Below are positions 1-9,013 of a stretch of 64,000 bases of DNA, piece after piece; position 1 is the first letter of the stretch, and each line of letters begins with the position of its first letter. The DNA comes from Bromus sterilis (lineage: Eukaryota; Streptophyta; Magnoliopsida; Poales; Poaceae), in the NCBI GenBank assembly GCA_950022295.1, contig OX465597.1:256185016-256249015 (forward strand). The letters run 5' to 3'. Below the pieces are notes generated by a model. It saw nothing but the letters and a program-made list of their open reading frames with translations. It did not search any database and had not been told where the DNA came from. The translations under genes were made by a program, and so were the position numbers.

Positions 1-355
1 TATATGGCCTCATAAAAGCTAGAGCTAGCCACTTATAAAATTTGGCACTCTTTAAAATTCAAAACATTTGAATTTTAAATCAAATAGGGGTTTATTCAAT
101 TTTCCAATGCATTGTTTGAAAATTAGAAAATTCCATGAGCATGGGATTGCTCCCAACCCATTTTTAAAATGATCAGCATCATTTATAGGAATTTTAAAAA
201 TGTTCAAATGATTTTGGGAAAAATATTTTTACTGGCAATTTGAATTAATTTCTCAGGGCTTTTCTTTTCCCCATTTTTGAATTTCTTTTTGAATTTTTCA
301 CATGATGCAAAGGGACTTGCTATTCCTAGCACATACCTAGCTTGGGGTTGTGACA
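1..355 (-). mobile_element. Terminal part of a chromovirus-type LTR (F), cut by the window edge
   Basis: AT-rich sequence ending in TGACA at 355. It aligns by eye, in the same orientation, with the last ~350 bases of the solo LTR ending at 58096 (shared: ctagccactta, atttgaatttta, ggggttta, catgatgcaaaggg, ctagcac...tagct). Read on the minus strand it is the start of an LTR (TGTCACAACC). It sits inside an Athila-type LTR: the next bases, ttctgtgtg, match the uninterrupted Athila LTR near 6385, so ttctg is the probable target duplication, with its partner outside the window. Confidence 0.75.
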
Positions 356-550
356 TTCTGTGTGCAGGTCCACGTCAACATTATGTCCTTCAGGAAACAT
401 AATATCTGGCGCCATTGACACCTACTTGCAGAATTCGGAGTCCTCATGGTATGATAACCTTGGTATCTTCACCGAGGGAAATTTGCTTCTATCTACATCA
501 TAACCTTCCACCTGGGTTAACCAACGAGGAGGTGTTATCTACCCACATCA
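356..550 (+). repeat. 3' tail of the Athila1 5' LTR
   Basis: This segment matches the end of the 3' LTR (about 6386-6580): both share gaggtccacgtcaac-like, cctacttgcagaattc, ccttggtatcttcaccgagg and gaggaggtgttatct. The first ~740 bases of this LTR lie upstream of the chromovirus LTR that interrupts it. It ends in atca at 550, eleven bases before the primer site, the same spacing as in the second Athila copy at 48751-48762. Confidence 0.85.
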
Positions 551-561
551 AGCATAATCTC

Positions 562-579
562 TAGCACCGTTGTCGGGGA
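562..579 (+). other. Primer binding site of Athila1 (degenerate)
   Basis: The sequence tagcaccgttgtcgggga lies just after the 5' LTR. The corresponding site at 48762 reads tggcgccgtcgccgggga, which fits the tRNA-Asp-type primer site usual for Athila elements. The copy here has three changes in the leading TGGCGCC part, consistent with decay. Confidence 0.7.
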
Positions 580-726
580 CTCCAATCTTCAAGATAGGGA
601 AGTTGCACACTATATTTTACCTTTTCTTTTTAATCTTGTAAGTTTACTTTCTAGTTTTTGCTTTAGAGTCTTATACCAAAAACCACTAAAAAATTAGTTG
701 CTTTGTTCTTGCTTGCTACTGTTACT

Positions 727-1889
727 ATGGTTTCCACTGAAAACAACAAGTTGTTTGACTTCACTAGTCACAACAACAATGACTTTATTATCACTCACAT
801 TGCTCCACCTGCCACTTCAACACCTTCATATGAAATCAAACCTACTTTGCTGAACCTTGTTATGAAAGAAAAATTCTCCGGTGCTGGAGATGATGCTGCT
901 TTGCACTTAAATAATTTTGTTGAACTTTGTAATATGCAAAAGTACAAAGAAGTAGATGGTGACATTCTCAAACTTAAGCTTTTTTCCTTTCTCCTTGAGA
1001 GGAGGAGCTATGGTGTGGCTTCAATCCTTGCCTAGGAATAGCATAGATTCTTGGGATAAGGGCAAGGATGATTTTATTGGGAAGTACTACCCACCAGCTA
1101 AGTTATCCAGTAGAGAAGTAACATTATGAATTTTAAACAACTTGATAATGAACACGTTGCCCAAGCTTGGGAACGTATGAAATCTCTTGTTAAGAATTTC
1201 CCTACACATGGTTTGACTACTTGGATGGTTATCCAGAATTTTTATGCAGGATTGAAATTTACCTCGCGGAATTTGTTGGACTCGACTGCGGGAGGAACCT
1301 TCATGTAAACTACATTTGGTGCTGCCACAAAGCATTGAATAAGATGATGAAAAATTATTCTCAGTGGAGCACCAAAAGATCTCCTACAGGTAGGAAGGTA
1401 AACTATGTGGAGGAGATCACCTCTTTAAATGAAAAGGTTGACATGATCATGTCTTTACTTACTAAGAAAGATCCTATTGATCCTCATGATGTTCCTTTAA
1501 ATTCTTTGGTTGCTCAAGAAAGAGAGAAAGTTGATGTGAACTTTATTTCTAGGAAAAATGTTAATAATAATGCTTATAGGAGTAATTTTGGTAGCAACAA
1601 TTCTAGATCGTTCCCATCCAACTAGTATGTGAACAACAACACTTATCCTAGCACCAAAAACTCCACTTCTGAATTAGAGAGCATGCTTAAGGACTTTATC
1701 ACTTCTCAAAAGGCCTTCAATAAGAGTGTAGAAGAGAAATTAGAAAAATTAGATAGTCTCTCTGTGAAGGTAGACAACATAGCTCATGATGTAGAGATGC
1801 TTAAAATTAGAACTTCTCCCCTAGAAGAAAGGAAAACTACACCCATTATGCTATTCAAGTGCAAATTAAAGAGAACATTAGAATGCTAG
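727..1889 (+). pseudogene. Athila1 gag (broken)
   Basis: The probable start is the ATG at 727 (MVSTENNK), matching ATG 48906 of the second Athila copy. Gag is the capsid precursor that packages element RNA into cytoplasmic particles. Conserved blocks are LLNLVMKEKFSGAGDDAALHLNNFVELC, NFKQLDNEHVAQAWERMKSL and LTTWMVIQNFYAGLKF, the retrotransposon-gag fold, here spread over several frames. A base gain near 1005 breaks the frame before the SLR-GRAKEWLQSL block, and further shifts and stops occur near 1130, 1300 and 1625. The C-terminal part (1629-1889) has the Asn-rich linker and a predicted coiled-coil stretch (KSVEEKLEKLDSLSVKVDNI). Not functional as read. Confidence 0.85.
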
Positions 1890-2336
1890 CAAAACTTAAG
1901 GATAGATGGGCTAGAGAAAAATAAGATGCATATAGTATTAAGAGCGTTCCTAAACACACTACTATTGCCACTATACAAGTTGTTGAGGATCTCAATTCTT
2001 TTAGCACCCAACACATCCCTAGTCCTAGTGGACCTATTAATGGTGATGCTAATACCTCAACTTTAGGACAAGAAGTTCCCATGAACTTAGAGACTACCAA
2101 GATAATGAGCTTAGATGACAACACCACCACATTAATTAATGGTAGTGATCTTGATTTTGATAATTTAGTCTTTCTGAAGTTATCACTTTTTTGCAAAGAA
2201 TTGATAAAGACCCCCACACTAGTACACTTAACATTGCCTTCACCGAGCATATCACCAATGCTCTTATCAAATCTAGGTAAGAGAAACTCAAGTATATACT
2301 TCTATTCCTATAAAACTAGAAGATGGTTGAGATCCT

Positions 2337-2678
2337 ATGATCAAAATTAAATTGAATAATTTCTCTTGCTTTGCTTTATGTGATGTTGGGGCTAGTGTCT
2401 CCATTTTACCCAAAAGAATGTATGATATGCTTGAATTGAAACCTTTTGATCCATGTTATTTTTGTGTTTGTCTTGTTGATTCTTCCGTGAAGAAACCTTT
2501 AGGGAGGATTGATGATGTTCTTATTGTTGTCAATGGTAATTATGTTCCCATTGATTTTCTTGTCATGGACATTGAGTGTGATCCCTCATGTCCAATTATT
2601 TTGGGACGTCCTTTTCTTCGCACCGTTGGTTCTATCATTGACATGAAAGAGGGGACCATTAGATTCCAATTCCCATAA
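2337..2678 (+). pseudogene. Athila1 retropepsin (aspartic protease) domain
   Basis: About 113 residues of a retroviral-type aspartic protease, which would process the Gag polyprotein. The active-site loop reads CDVGASVSILP; Athila proteases commonly have a hydrophobic residue after the catalytic Asp, so DVGAS is a normal variant. The conserved C-terminal motif CPIILGRPFLRT and the IDMKEGTIRF ending are present. The reading frame is open but not joined to gag: 1890-2336 contains stops and only scattered gag-pol linker. The frame stops at 2678 and no RT follows, so the polyprotein ends here. Confidence 0.85.
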
Positions 2679-2689
2679 AAAAGGGAATG

Positions 2690-5641
2690 TAACACTTCCT
2701 TCGAAAGAATATTAAGTTACCTTAGAAGTCCGTTACACGGGCAAGTTGTTCTTTTGGAGTTAATAAAACTTGATCTTTTTGCATCATGCTTAGCTAAAAG
2801 GCATAAAATAAAGCGCTTATTGGGAGGCAACCCAAAATGTTTTTAATTTCAGTTTTATTGGTTTCGATGCTTGTTACTACTGTAGCAACATCATTGTATC
2901 TTTATTTTCAAGCTTTGTGTTTTAGCCTCCGATTGCAAGAAATTTCAAATGTTGTGACATGCTGTCCAAACACACATTCTGTCAGCTTGACGGAAAAATT
3001 CATGATAAATCACCAGATCATATTCTTGATCTGAATTTATTTCACATTATGCTCTATACCATTATACTTTTGGTGTCTGTTCTGAGTTTCTTTGATTTGA
3101 GTTGCAGAAGTACCATAAAAAATTATTTACTACCTGCTGGTCTGTTTTTCATAGATTCTGCAACGTTTTGCATTTTCACCATTTTGCAAGTCTTATGTTT
3201 TATTTTTATTTTCAATTTTTTTGCAATCTTGAGAAACAATAGCTATTCATGAAAATATTTATTTCCAGTGGAGATTTTATTATTATGTGTACTAACCACT
3301 CTAATCAGCTTATGATGAGTTTCGTATGAAGGGAGTTTTCAAGTATGCGATGGAGGAGGATGAAAGAAGATCCGGGAGTGTCAAACGCTGAGGCTTTGGG
3401 ATGCCCCCATGCACCCCAAGAAATATCCAAGGAGACTCAAGAGTCTAAGCTTGGGGATGCCCCGTGCATCCCCTTTTCCATCAACAATCATCAGTTCGTC
3501 CTTCTCCATGCTATATTTTTTATCTCTTCATCTAGTATGTGCTATGCTTGGAGCGTCTCGCTCTTTAATTTTTTACTTTTTTTTATTTTTGCTTGTTGTT
3601 CATAACAAGTTGGACGCCTTCATTGTTTGGGAGAGAAACACACTCCACTCCACCCTAGAACACAACATAGGTTTGCATGTTTATCTTTTTGTGTGTTCTT
3701 TATCTTGTTGTAGCTAATATCATGTTTAGTTCTTAGTTTTCCTGCTTATCTTTTTAAGAGATTCTATTTAGGTTGATGCTTTTGGAACTATCTTGAGTTA
3801 TCATACTTATCTTGTTTAGAGAGTAGGCTTGTTTCACTGAGTTGTGTGTCTGCATGACTAGGTAATTGAGGTTGCTATTATAAGCATAGTAGTAACTTGC
3901 AATAGTTTTGAGGTATTGATTTGAGTATTTTTTTGGAATTTTGGTGCCAAGATCTTGAGTCTATTAGTGATAGGTGTCGTATTTTGGGCAATCCGTGTTT
4001 ATTTTCTAAAATTACCAAAAAAATAGTTGAGAAATCTAGCTACTAGATGGATCTCTAACCTCTGGAGGGGTTGGAATATATAGAGTACCTCAGGTACCAT
4101 GGTCGAGGATGCGCAAGGATAACCAAACCCCCATACACTCCTCCTCGGGGTACTTGTCTCTTTGTGATCCTCCTGGTTAGATAGAGAGTTACCGATAATA
4201 AGTGCATCAGTTCTTCGGACTAATGTGAGTATTCGATTGTTGGCACTTCGACCTTCCGTCTTTTGCTAGCCTCTCCGGTACCGTGCATTGCCCTGTCTCA
4301 TCTTGAGAGTTGGTGCAAACTTCGCCGATGCAACCAAACCCATGGCATGATATGCTCTGTCATCATAAACCTGATTATATCCTCCTCGAAACAACCACTA
4401 TACCTTCCTATCAAGGAATTTACGTAGCCTTTCCAAGATACATTGACATGCAACATCCATCATCTCATGACTTGATCTTCATGTCATACATGCTTTTGCG
4501 TGATCGAGGAGCCGCCTGCTAGTTGGCCCTTTCCGTTATCATTGCTACATGACGCGCTAGTATCATTTCATATCCTGTTACACTGGCAGAGGCATACATT
4601 TGCATACATCATGATAGTTTTTCAGTTTTCTTTATGTTGAGTACTTCTTGTAAAAGTGTGAAGATCTTATTTACTCTTGTAAAATATAGAGTGTTTCCCT
4701 TAAGTGAGGAAAAGTTCCCAAAGAGGACAAATTAAGAGATCCAAAAAGAGGAAAAAATAAATGATCCCAAAGAGTACAAATGAGAGATAAATAGAAAGAG
4801 CCAATGAGGCCACAAAAATAGAAAAAATAGAAAAAAGAAATAAAAAGAGAGAAGGGGCTACACTACTATTCCTTTTGAAAGATCCACACTCGTACTCCAT
4901 TGTCATATTTGTACTCCATAGAGATATTCATATCATTGATGCATAACTATATGGGGATCCTTACACTATAGAACTTGGCTTGCATATTCCAAGGATGAGC
5001 CTCCTCAAATGAGCTCTAGGTCCATTGGAGAGCTTACCTTAGCGCATATGTGCATCCGTTGCATTCCAATCCCTACACCTCACATCATATCTATCATTTG
5101 GCTTTCTCTCTTATATGATAGTCCTCATTGATGTGAGTCTTTCACACCTTTTTGTCTTCCTTCCCCATAATTTTTCTCTTTGCCATACTAAGTGCCAACA
5201 TATCTTGCTTGTGCTCATCCATTGCATGAGTGCTCAGAGTCGAAAGAGAGAGGACCAGTTTGACTTGTGCTTTACTAGTGGTCTCGGGACGAGTCAAAAT
5301 AAGATTCCGAAGGAGACCAAGTGTTAAGTTTTAGTAGATTAAGTTCTTAATTAAACTATATAGAATTTTTATGCTCTAAACCCATCTCCCACTTCTTGCA
5401 TGCAAACATCATTTGGAGACATTCGAGTCACGGATAGCGAGATCTCTTGCACCTTTATGTTCTTACATTGCTAGTTTCAATACTAGATATAGACTCTTGC
5501 TTGTTATTGTCTAGACTTGAATTTCATATCTTACTTGCTTTAGTTTGAAGTTCTTATATGTGTGTTAGCATGTCACCACAGAAATTATCAGTGTTATCAT
5601 TTATCTACTCGAGGACGAGCAGGAATTAAGCTTGGGGCTGT
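2690..5641 (+). other. Long non-coding interior of Athila1 with polypurine tract
   Basis: About 3 kb between protease and 3' LTR with no supported gene. It begins with gggaggcaacccaa (2821), a motif I recall from other Triticeae Athila elements. A short hydrophobic frame at 2837-3034 shows no envelope features. Around 4690-4860 there is an A/G-rich, gagagaaaaa-type stretch. The region ends with ctcgaggacgagcaggaattaagcttggggctgt, broken here as a purine-rich tract ending at 5641, directly before the LTR, as expected for plus-strand priming. Confidence 0.7.
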
Positions 5642-6580
5642 TGATATGTCCCAAACGTATCTGTAATTCCTTCTTGTTCCATGCTCATTTAGGTACATTG
5701 CTATGCGTTTTTCTACACTTTCATACCTTTCTACACATATTTGGACTAACCAACTAGCTCAGTGCACCCAGTGTGAGTTTCTGTCTGTTAATGTCTATGA
5801 ATTGCAGGTTTTTACCCATATTTACAGAGCCCAAAAAATTCCAAGAAAAATATATAAAAAATCAGTGTGTCAAAAGCTTTTGGGAGCCCGAAGGAGGGCC
5901 GGAGAGGGGCCACCCCCTCCTAGGCGGCCAGCTGGCGCGACCCCACCCTAGCTCGCGCCAGCAGGGTGCCTGGGGAGAGGGTCTACCCCCCGGTTCCCCC
6001 TTCGTCCTATATTTACACCTCATTCCAGAAACCCTCGAGAAGAGCCCTGCATCGCGGTTTTCACCTATGTTTCGCTGCCGCCTCGCTTCGAAGATCGGGA
6101 GCACCAGAATACCTCTTCCCGGCACCCCTGCCAGAGGGAGGTTTGACCTCAGGGACCTTCTCCACCACCATGAGCGCTTCCCGGGTGTGTCGCGCTCATC
6201 TATTACAAAATTTGTACTAGCTTAGTACAAAATAAGAGACACTTATTATGGATCGGAGGGAGTATTTTGTTTCCTTTCAGTTGCAATCACCATCACTATT
6301 TCAACCGTGCGCTTCATCGTTTGTAAATGACAAGGCCGGAGAGATTGACAACCTCTCTGAACTCGTTTGGAGAAAAGTTACTTTTTTCTGTGTGGAGGTC
6401 CACGTCAACCTTATGTCCTTCAGGCAACTTAATCTCTGGCGCCGTTGACACCTACTTGCAGAATTCAGAGTCCTCCTGGTACGATAACCTTGGTATCTTC
6501 ACCGAGGGAAATTTGCTGCTATGTACATCATAACCTTCCACTTTGGGTAACCAATGAGGAGGTGTTATCTAGACCCCTCA
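5642..6580 (+). repeat. Athila1 3' LTR
   Basis: Starts TGATATGTCCCAAACG and ends agacccctca, about 939 bases. It is shorter than the 1608-base LTR at 47144 because the middle is deleted. It has a TATA-like tcctatattta near 6006 downstream of a GC-rich block, and a Stowaway MITE remnant at 6203. Its last ~195 bases match the 5' LTR tail at 356-550. Confidence 0.85.
6203..6262. mobile_element. Truncated Stowaway (Tc1/Mariner) MITE
   Basis: The right end reads ggatcggagggag followed by TA, which is the reverse complement of the Stowaway terminal CTCCCTCCG. The preceding gagacacttattatg and the internal tacaaaatttgtac ... gtacaaaat are typical of a common grass Stowaway. The left terminal repeat is missing, so only about half an element remains. 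It is inserted in the Athila1 LTR. Confidence 0.7.
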
Positions 6581-6596
6581 GCCGCCCGCAGGCGCG

Positions 6597-6829
6597 TGTA
6601 ACACCCCAAAAATTAAGTTATCGATTTTTGTGCTGTTATTTCTTCCTAGCTTTCCTTCCTGATTTTTTTCCTCTGGAGTCTGGTTAATAACCAGATGAAT
6701 CCATACAATCCTTGACCTTGCAACTCATTTCTCTGCCCCTTTGCAAGACAAGATCCCTCACCTAGACCATTTTGCCCTGGATATGCAATAATATTGCCAA
6801 GTCATGTGCAATGTTCTTCATTTAGGCTT
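6597..6829 (+). mobile_element. First segment of an LTR-like sequence (L2)
   Basis: Begins TGTAACACCCC, like the TGTAACATCCC start of the long LTRs at 32676 and 38767, so it is probably the 5' edge of a chromovirus-type LTR. It is interrupted at 6829 by CACTA element A (ctt duplicated) and resumes at 26962. No second LTR end is visible, because another element begins at 28368. Confidence 0.6.
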
Positions 6830-7160
6830 CACTACTGGAATTCATCAGTTTGCCATGTGTCAACCTCTTTGTCGTCTGTATTTCGTCGGGGCAGACGAGA
6901 AAGAGGTGGTATGCCGTCTGTTGACCTAATTACAGACGGCAAAAATCTTACACATGGCAAACTCAAGGTATGCTGCCTGCTTCCACATAGGCTGACGGCA
7001 AAGGTCTCATTGCCGTCTAGGTACAGACGGCAAAGGAGAAGTGGGCCCAGCCAGGCCCTCCCACCCGGCCTGGCTAACAGCCCCGTGGTATGCAGTCTTC
7101 CAGAAGATGGCAAAGCAGCGTGTGCCGTCTGCTGGCAGACGGCATACTGAACGGCCCGTT
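6830..7160 (+). repeat. 5' terminal and subterminal repeats of CACTA A
   Basis: Terminal CACTACTGGAATTC followed by at least eight copies of gacggca/tgccgtc in both orientations (for example at 6918, 6935, 6975, 7025 and 7135). In plant CACTA elements such arrays are bound by the element protein and bring the ends together. The matching end of copy B is 25781-26103, inverted. Confidence 0.85.
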
Positions 7161-8460
7161 AACTTCTACTAGAGCAGAGAGAGGAGGGGCCCTATCCACA
7201 CCTCTCTCTCTCTGCCGCGCCACACAAGCCCCCGCTGCCAGCAGGTCGCCGCCGTCGATCCCCGCACGCCGCCGCCACCCCCCGCAGGTCGCCGCCGCGC
7301 CCCGACGCCCGCCCCTCCTCCTCCCTCCTCCTCCCTCCTCTCTCTCCTCTCTCTCCTCTCTCCTCTAACCGCCGCCACCCTATTGCAGCCGACGCCGCCG
7401 CCGCCATTCACCCCCGACCCGGTCGGCCTCCTCCACCACCGCCCTCCTCCACCACCAGGTGAGCCCCCTTTCCTCTTTTTTTTTCTCTGTTTTATTAAAA
7501 AAATTAGCCATTTATCTGTTTTAGTAATTTTAGTATTGTAGTTAGTTATTGTATTGTAGTTAGTTAGGTTAGAAGAAGAAAAAATAATTAAAAGAAGAGG
7601 AAAAAGAGAAAGAAGAGAAAAAATAATTAGTTAGGTTATTGTATTGTAACTATTTCTTTTAGTAATTTTGTTAGTGTTATTTTCTATGTACTGTTAGTAC
7701 TAGTATTGTTAGCAATTAGTTTGATTTTGTTTTAATTAGATGTAGTTTTAGTTAGAAAAGAAGTGAAATAAAAAATAGGAGAAAAATAAAAGGATATAAA
7801 GAGAAGTAGAAGAAAAGGAAAAAGAAGAAGGAGGAGGAGGAGAAGAAGAAGAAAAAGAAGAAGAAGAAGAAGAAGGAGAAGGAGAAGCAGAAGGAGGAGG
7901 AGGAGGAGAAGAAGAAGAAGAAGAAGAAGAAGAAGAAGAAGAAAAGAAGAAGAAGAAGAAGAAGAAGAAGAATAAGGAGGAGGAGTAGGATAAGAAGAAG
8001 AAGGTGAAGAAGAAGAAGAAATAAAAAAGAAGATGAAAAAAATTAGGGGTAAAAGTAGAATAAGAAAAGAAGAAAAGAAAAAAGATATAGGGAATAAAAG
8101 AAGAAGAAGAAGAAGAAGGAGAAGGAGGAGGAGGAGGAGAAGATGAAGAAAAGAAGGAGGAGGAGGAGGATAAGAAGAAGGTGAAGGTGAAGAAGAAGAA
8201 GAAGAAGAAGAAGGAGAAGGAGGAGAAGAAGAACAAGAAGTTGGTGGTGAAGAAGGACGAGGAGGAGAAAAAATATAAATGAAATAAATGTAAATAATAG
8301 GAAAAACAAAATAAAAAAATATAGATGTAATTACCGGTATATCGAGTCTCCTTGTTGATTGGGTTCATTTTAAAGTGCAGGTCTTGACCTGTTGTGTGGG
8401 TCCGGTGTTCGACGACCTCCGCCCCCTCCATCCGACGACCTCCCTGAGTTCGAGGGTAAG
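7161..8460 (+). other. Leader of CACTA A: CT- and GC-rich block, GAA-rich tract, untranslated exon
   Basis: 7190-7460 is a C/T-rich and Gly/Arg-coding GC block resembling a 5' untranslated exon, followed by a possible donor ccaggtgag near 7458. 7560-8280 is (GAA/GGA)n low-complexity sequence. At about 8381-8455 a short segment (cttgacctgttg ... ctgagttcgag) is flanked by tgcag and ggtaag and is conserved in copy B near 24500-24580, so it looks like a non-coding exon. The long Ser/Phe frame on the minus strand here is a by-product of the repeat. Confidence 0.6.
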
Positions 8461-8578
8461 AAAAACAATTCTTATCCTCTCTCCCCCTTTCCTTTGCTCA
8501 ATTCTGGCCTTAAAATAGCTAACTAGGTACATTTAGTATATTCATATGTAAAGTCGCGTAACCAGTATGCGTCTCCCG

Positions 8579-8642
8579 TTCGAAAGGGTTACAGTTATAA
8601 ATATGCATTAATTTTCATATTTATAATAGTGATTCTTTCGAA
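8579..8642. repeat. 64-base palindrome upstream of transposase A
   Basis: The arms ttcgaaagggttacagttat and its partner ataatagtgattctttcgaa can pair around an AT-rich centre. The same hairpin is present at 24319-24381 in copy B, so it predates the two insertions. It is directly beside the larger hairpin at 8667. Confidence 0.8.
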
Positions 8643-8666
8643 TTGTCCAACGTTATCCATGGACAG

Positions 8667-8878
8667 CCCGAGTATGTGTAGATTGGGTCGGTTTTCCATG
8701 ATTTGGTCCCGATTCGATGCGGTATTTCGTCAGCGCCTCCCTGTTGTTCTCCAGATACACAACCTCTCGGCTTGTTGTCGAGACGTGTATTAGGAGAACA
8801 GCGGGGAGGTGCTGCCGAAATACCGCGGCGGATCGGGACCAAAGCATGGGAAACCGACCCAATCTACACATACTCGGG
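8667..8878. repeat. 212-base inverted repeat upstream of transposase A
   Basis: Starts cccgagtatgtgtagattgg and ends ccaatctacacatactcggg; the two ~100-base arms pair almost throughout, including the inner tctcg/cgaga, leaving a small loop at about 8772. It lies 135 bases before the transposase ATG at 9014. Copy B has the same structure, also 212 bases, at 24083-24294. It could be an old MITE or a structural regulatory element. Confidence 0.85.
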
Positions 8879-9013
8879 AGGGATTAGGACCTAACTTTAC
8901 CTATTAGTGTGTAGGTTAATTTCATATGCCGTAACTATGTATGATAAAAGCAATAAAAAGTGGATGTAATAAAATGGTATATTTGTTTTTTAGTAGCTAG
9001 CTGTAGCGACAAG

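Larger units (their letters stand above)
356..6580 (+). mobile_element. Athila-lineage Ty3/gypsy element Athila1, gag-protease only, 5' LTR incomplete
   Basis: The order is LTR tail, tRNA-Asp-type primer site, gag, retropepsin, about 3 kb without recognisable coding, a purine-rich tract and a 3' LTR. No reverse transcriptase, RNase H or integrase motif is visible in any frame, so it is a non-autonomous or internally deleted Athila relative. The gag is homologous to that at 48906-49884. From memory it resembles the non-autonomous Triticeae families Sabrina and WHAM, which is not verified. Frameshifts and stops in gag show it is old and inactive. Confidence 0.85.

Noticed and set aside
2837..3252. 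Hydrophobic short frames after the Athila1 protease, considered as an envelope-like gene
   Set aside because: Too short, AT-composition-driven, no signal peptide plus surface and transmembrane layout, and an env would be expected after RT and integrase, which are absent.
7748..8431. 227-residue Ser/Phe-rich open frame on the minus strand
   Set aside because: It is the translation of the GAA/GGA repeat tract in the CACTA leader; low complexity and no domain.
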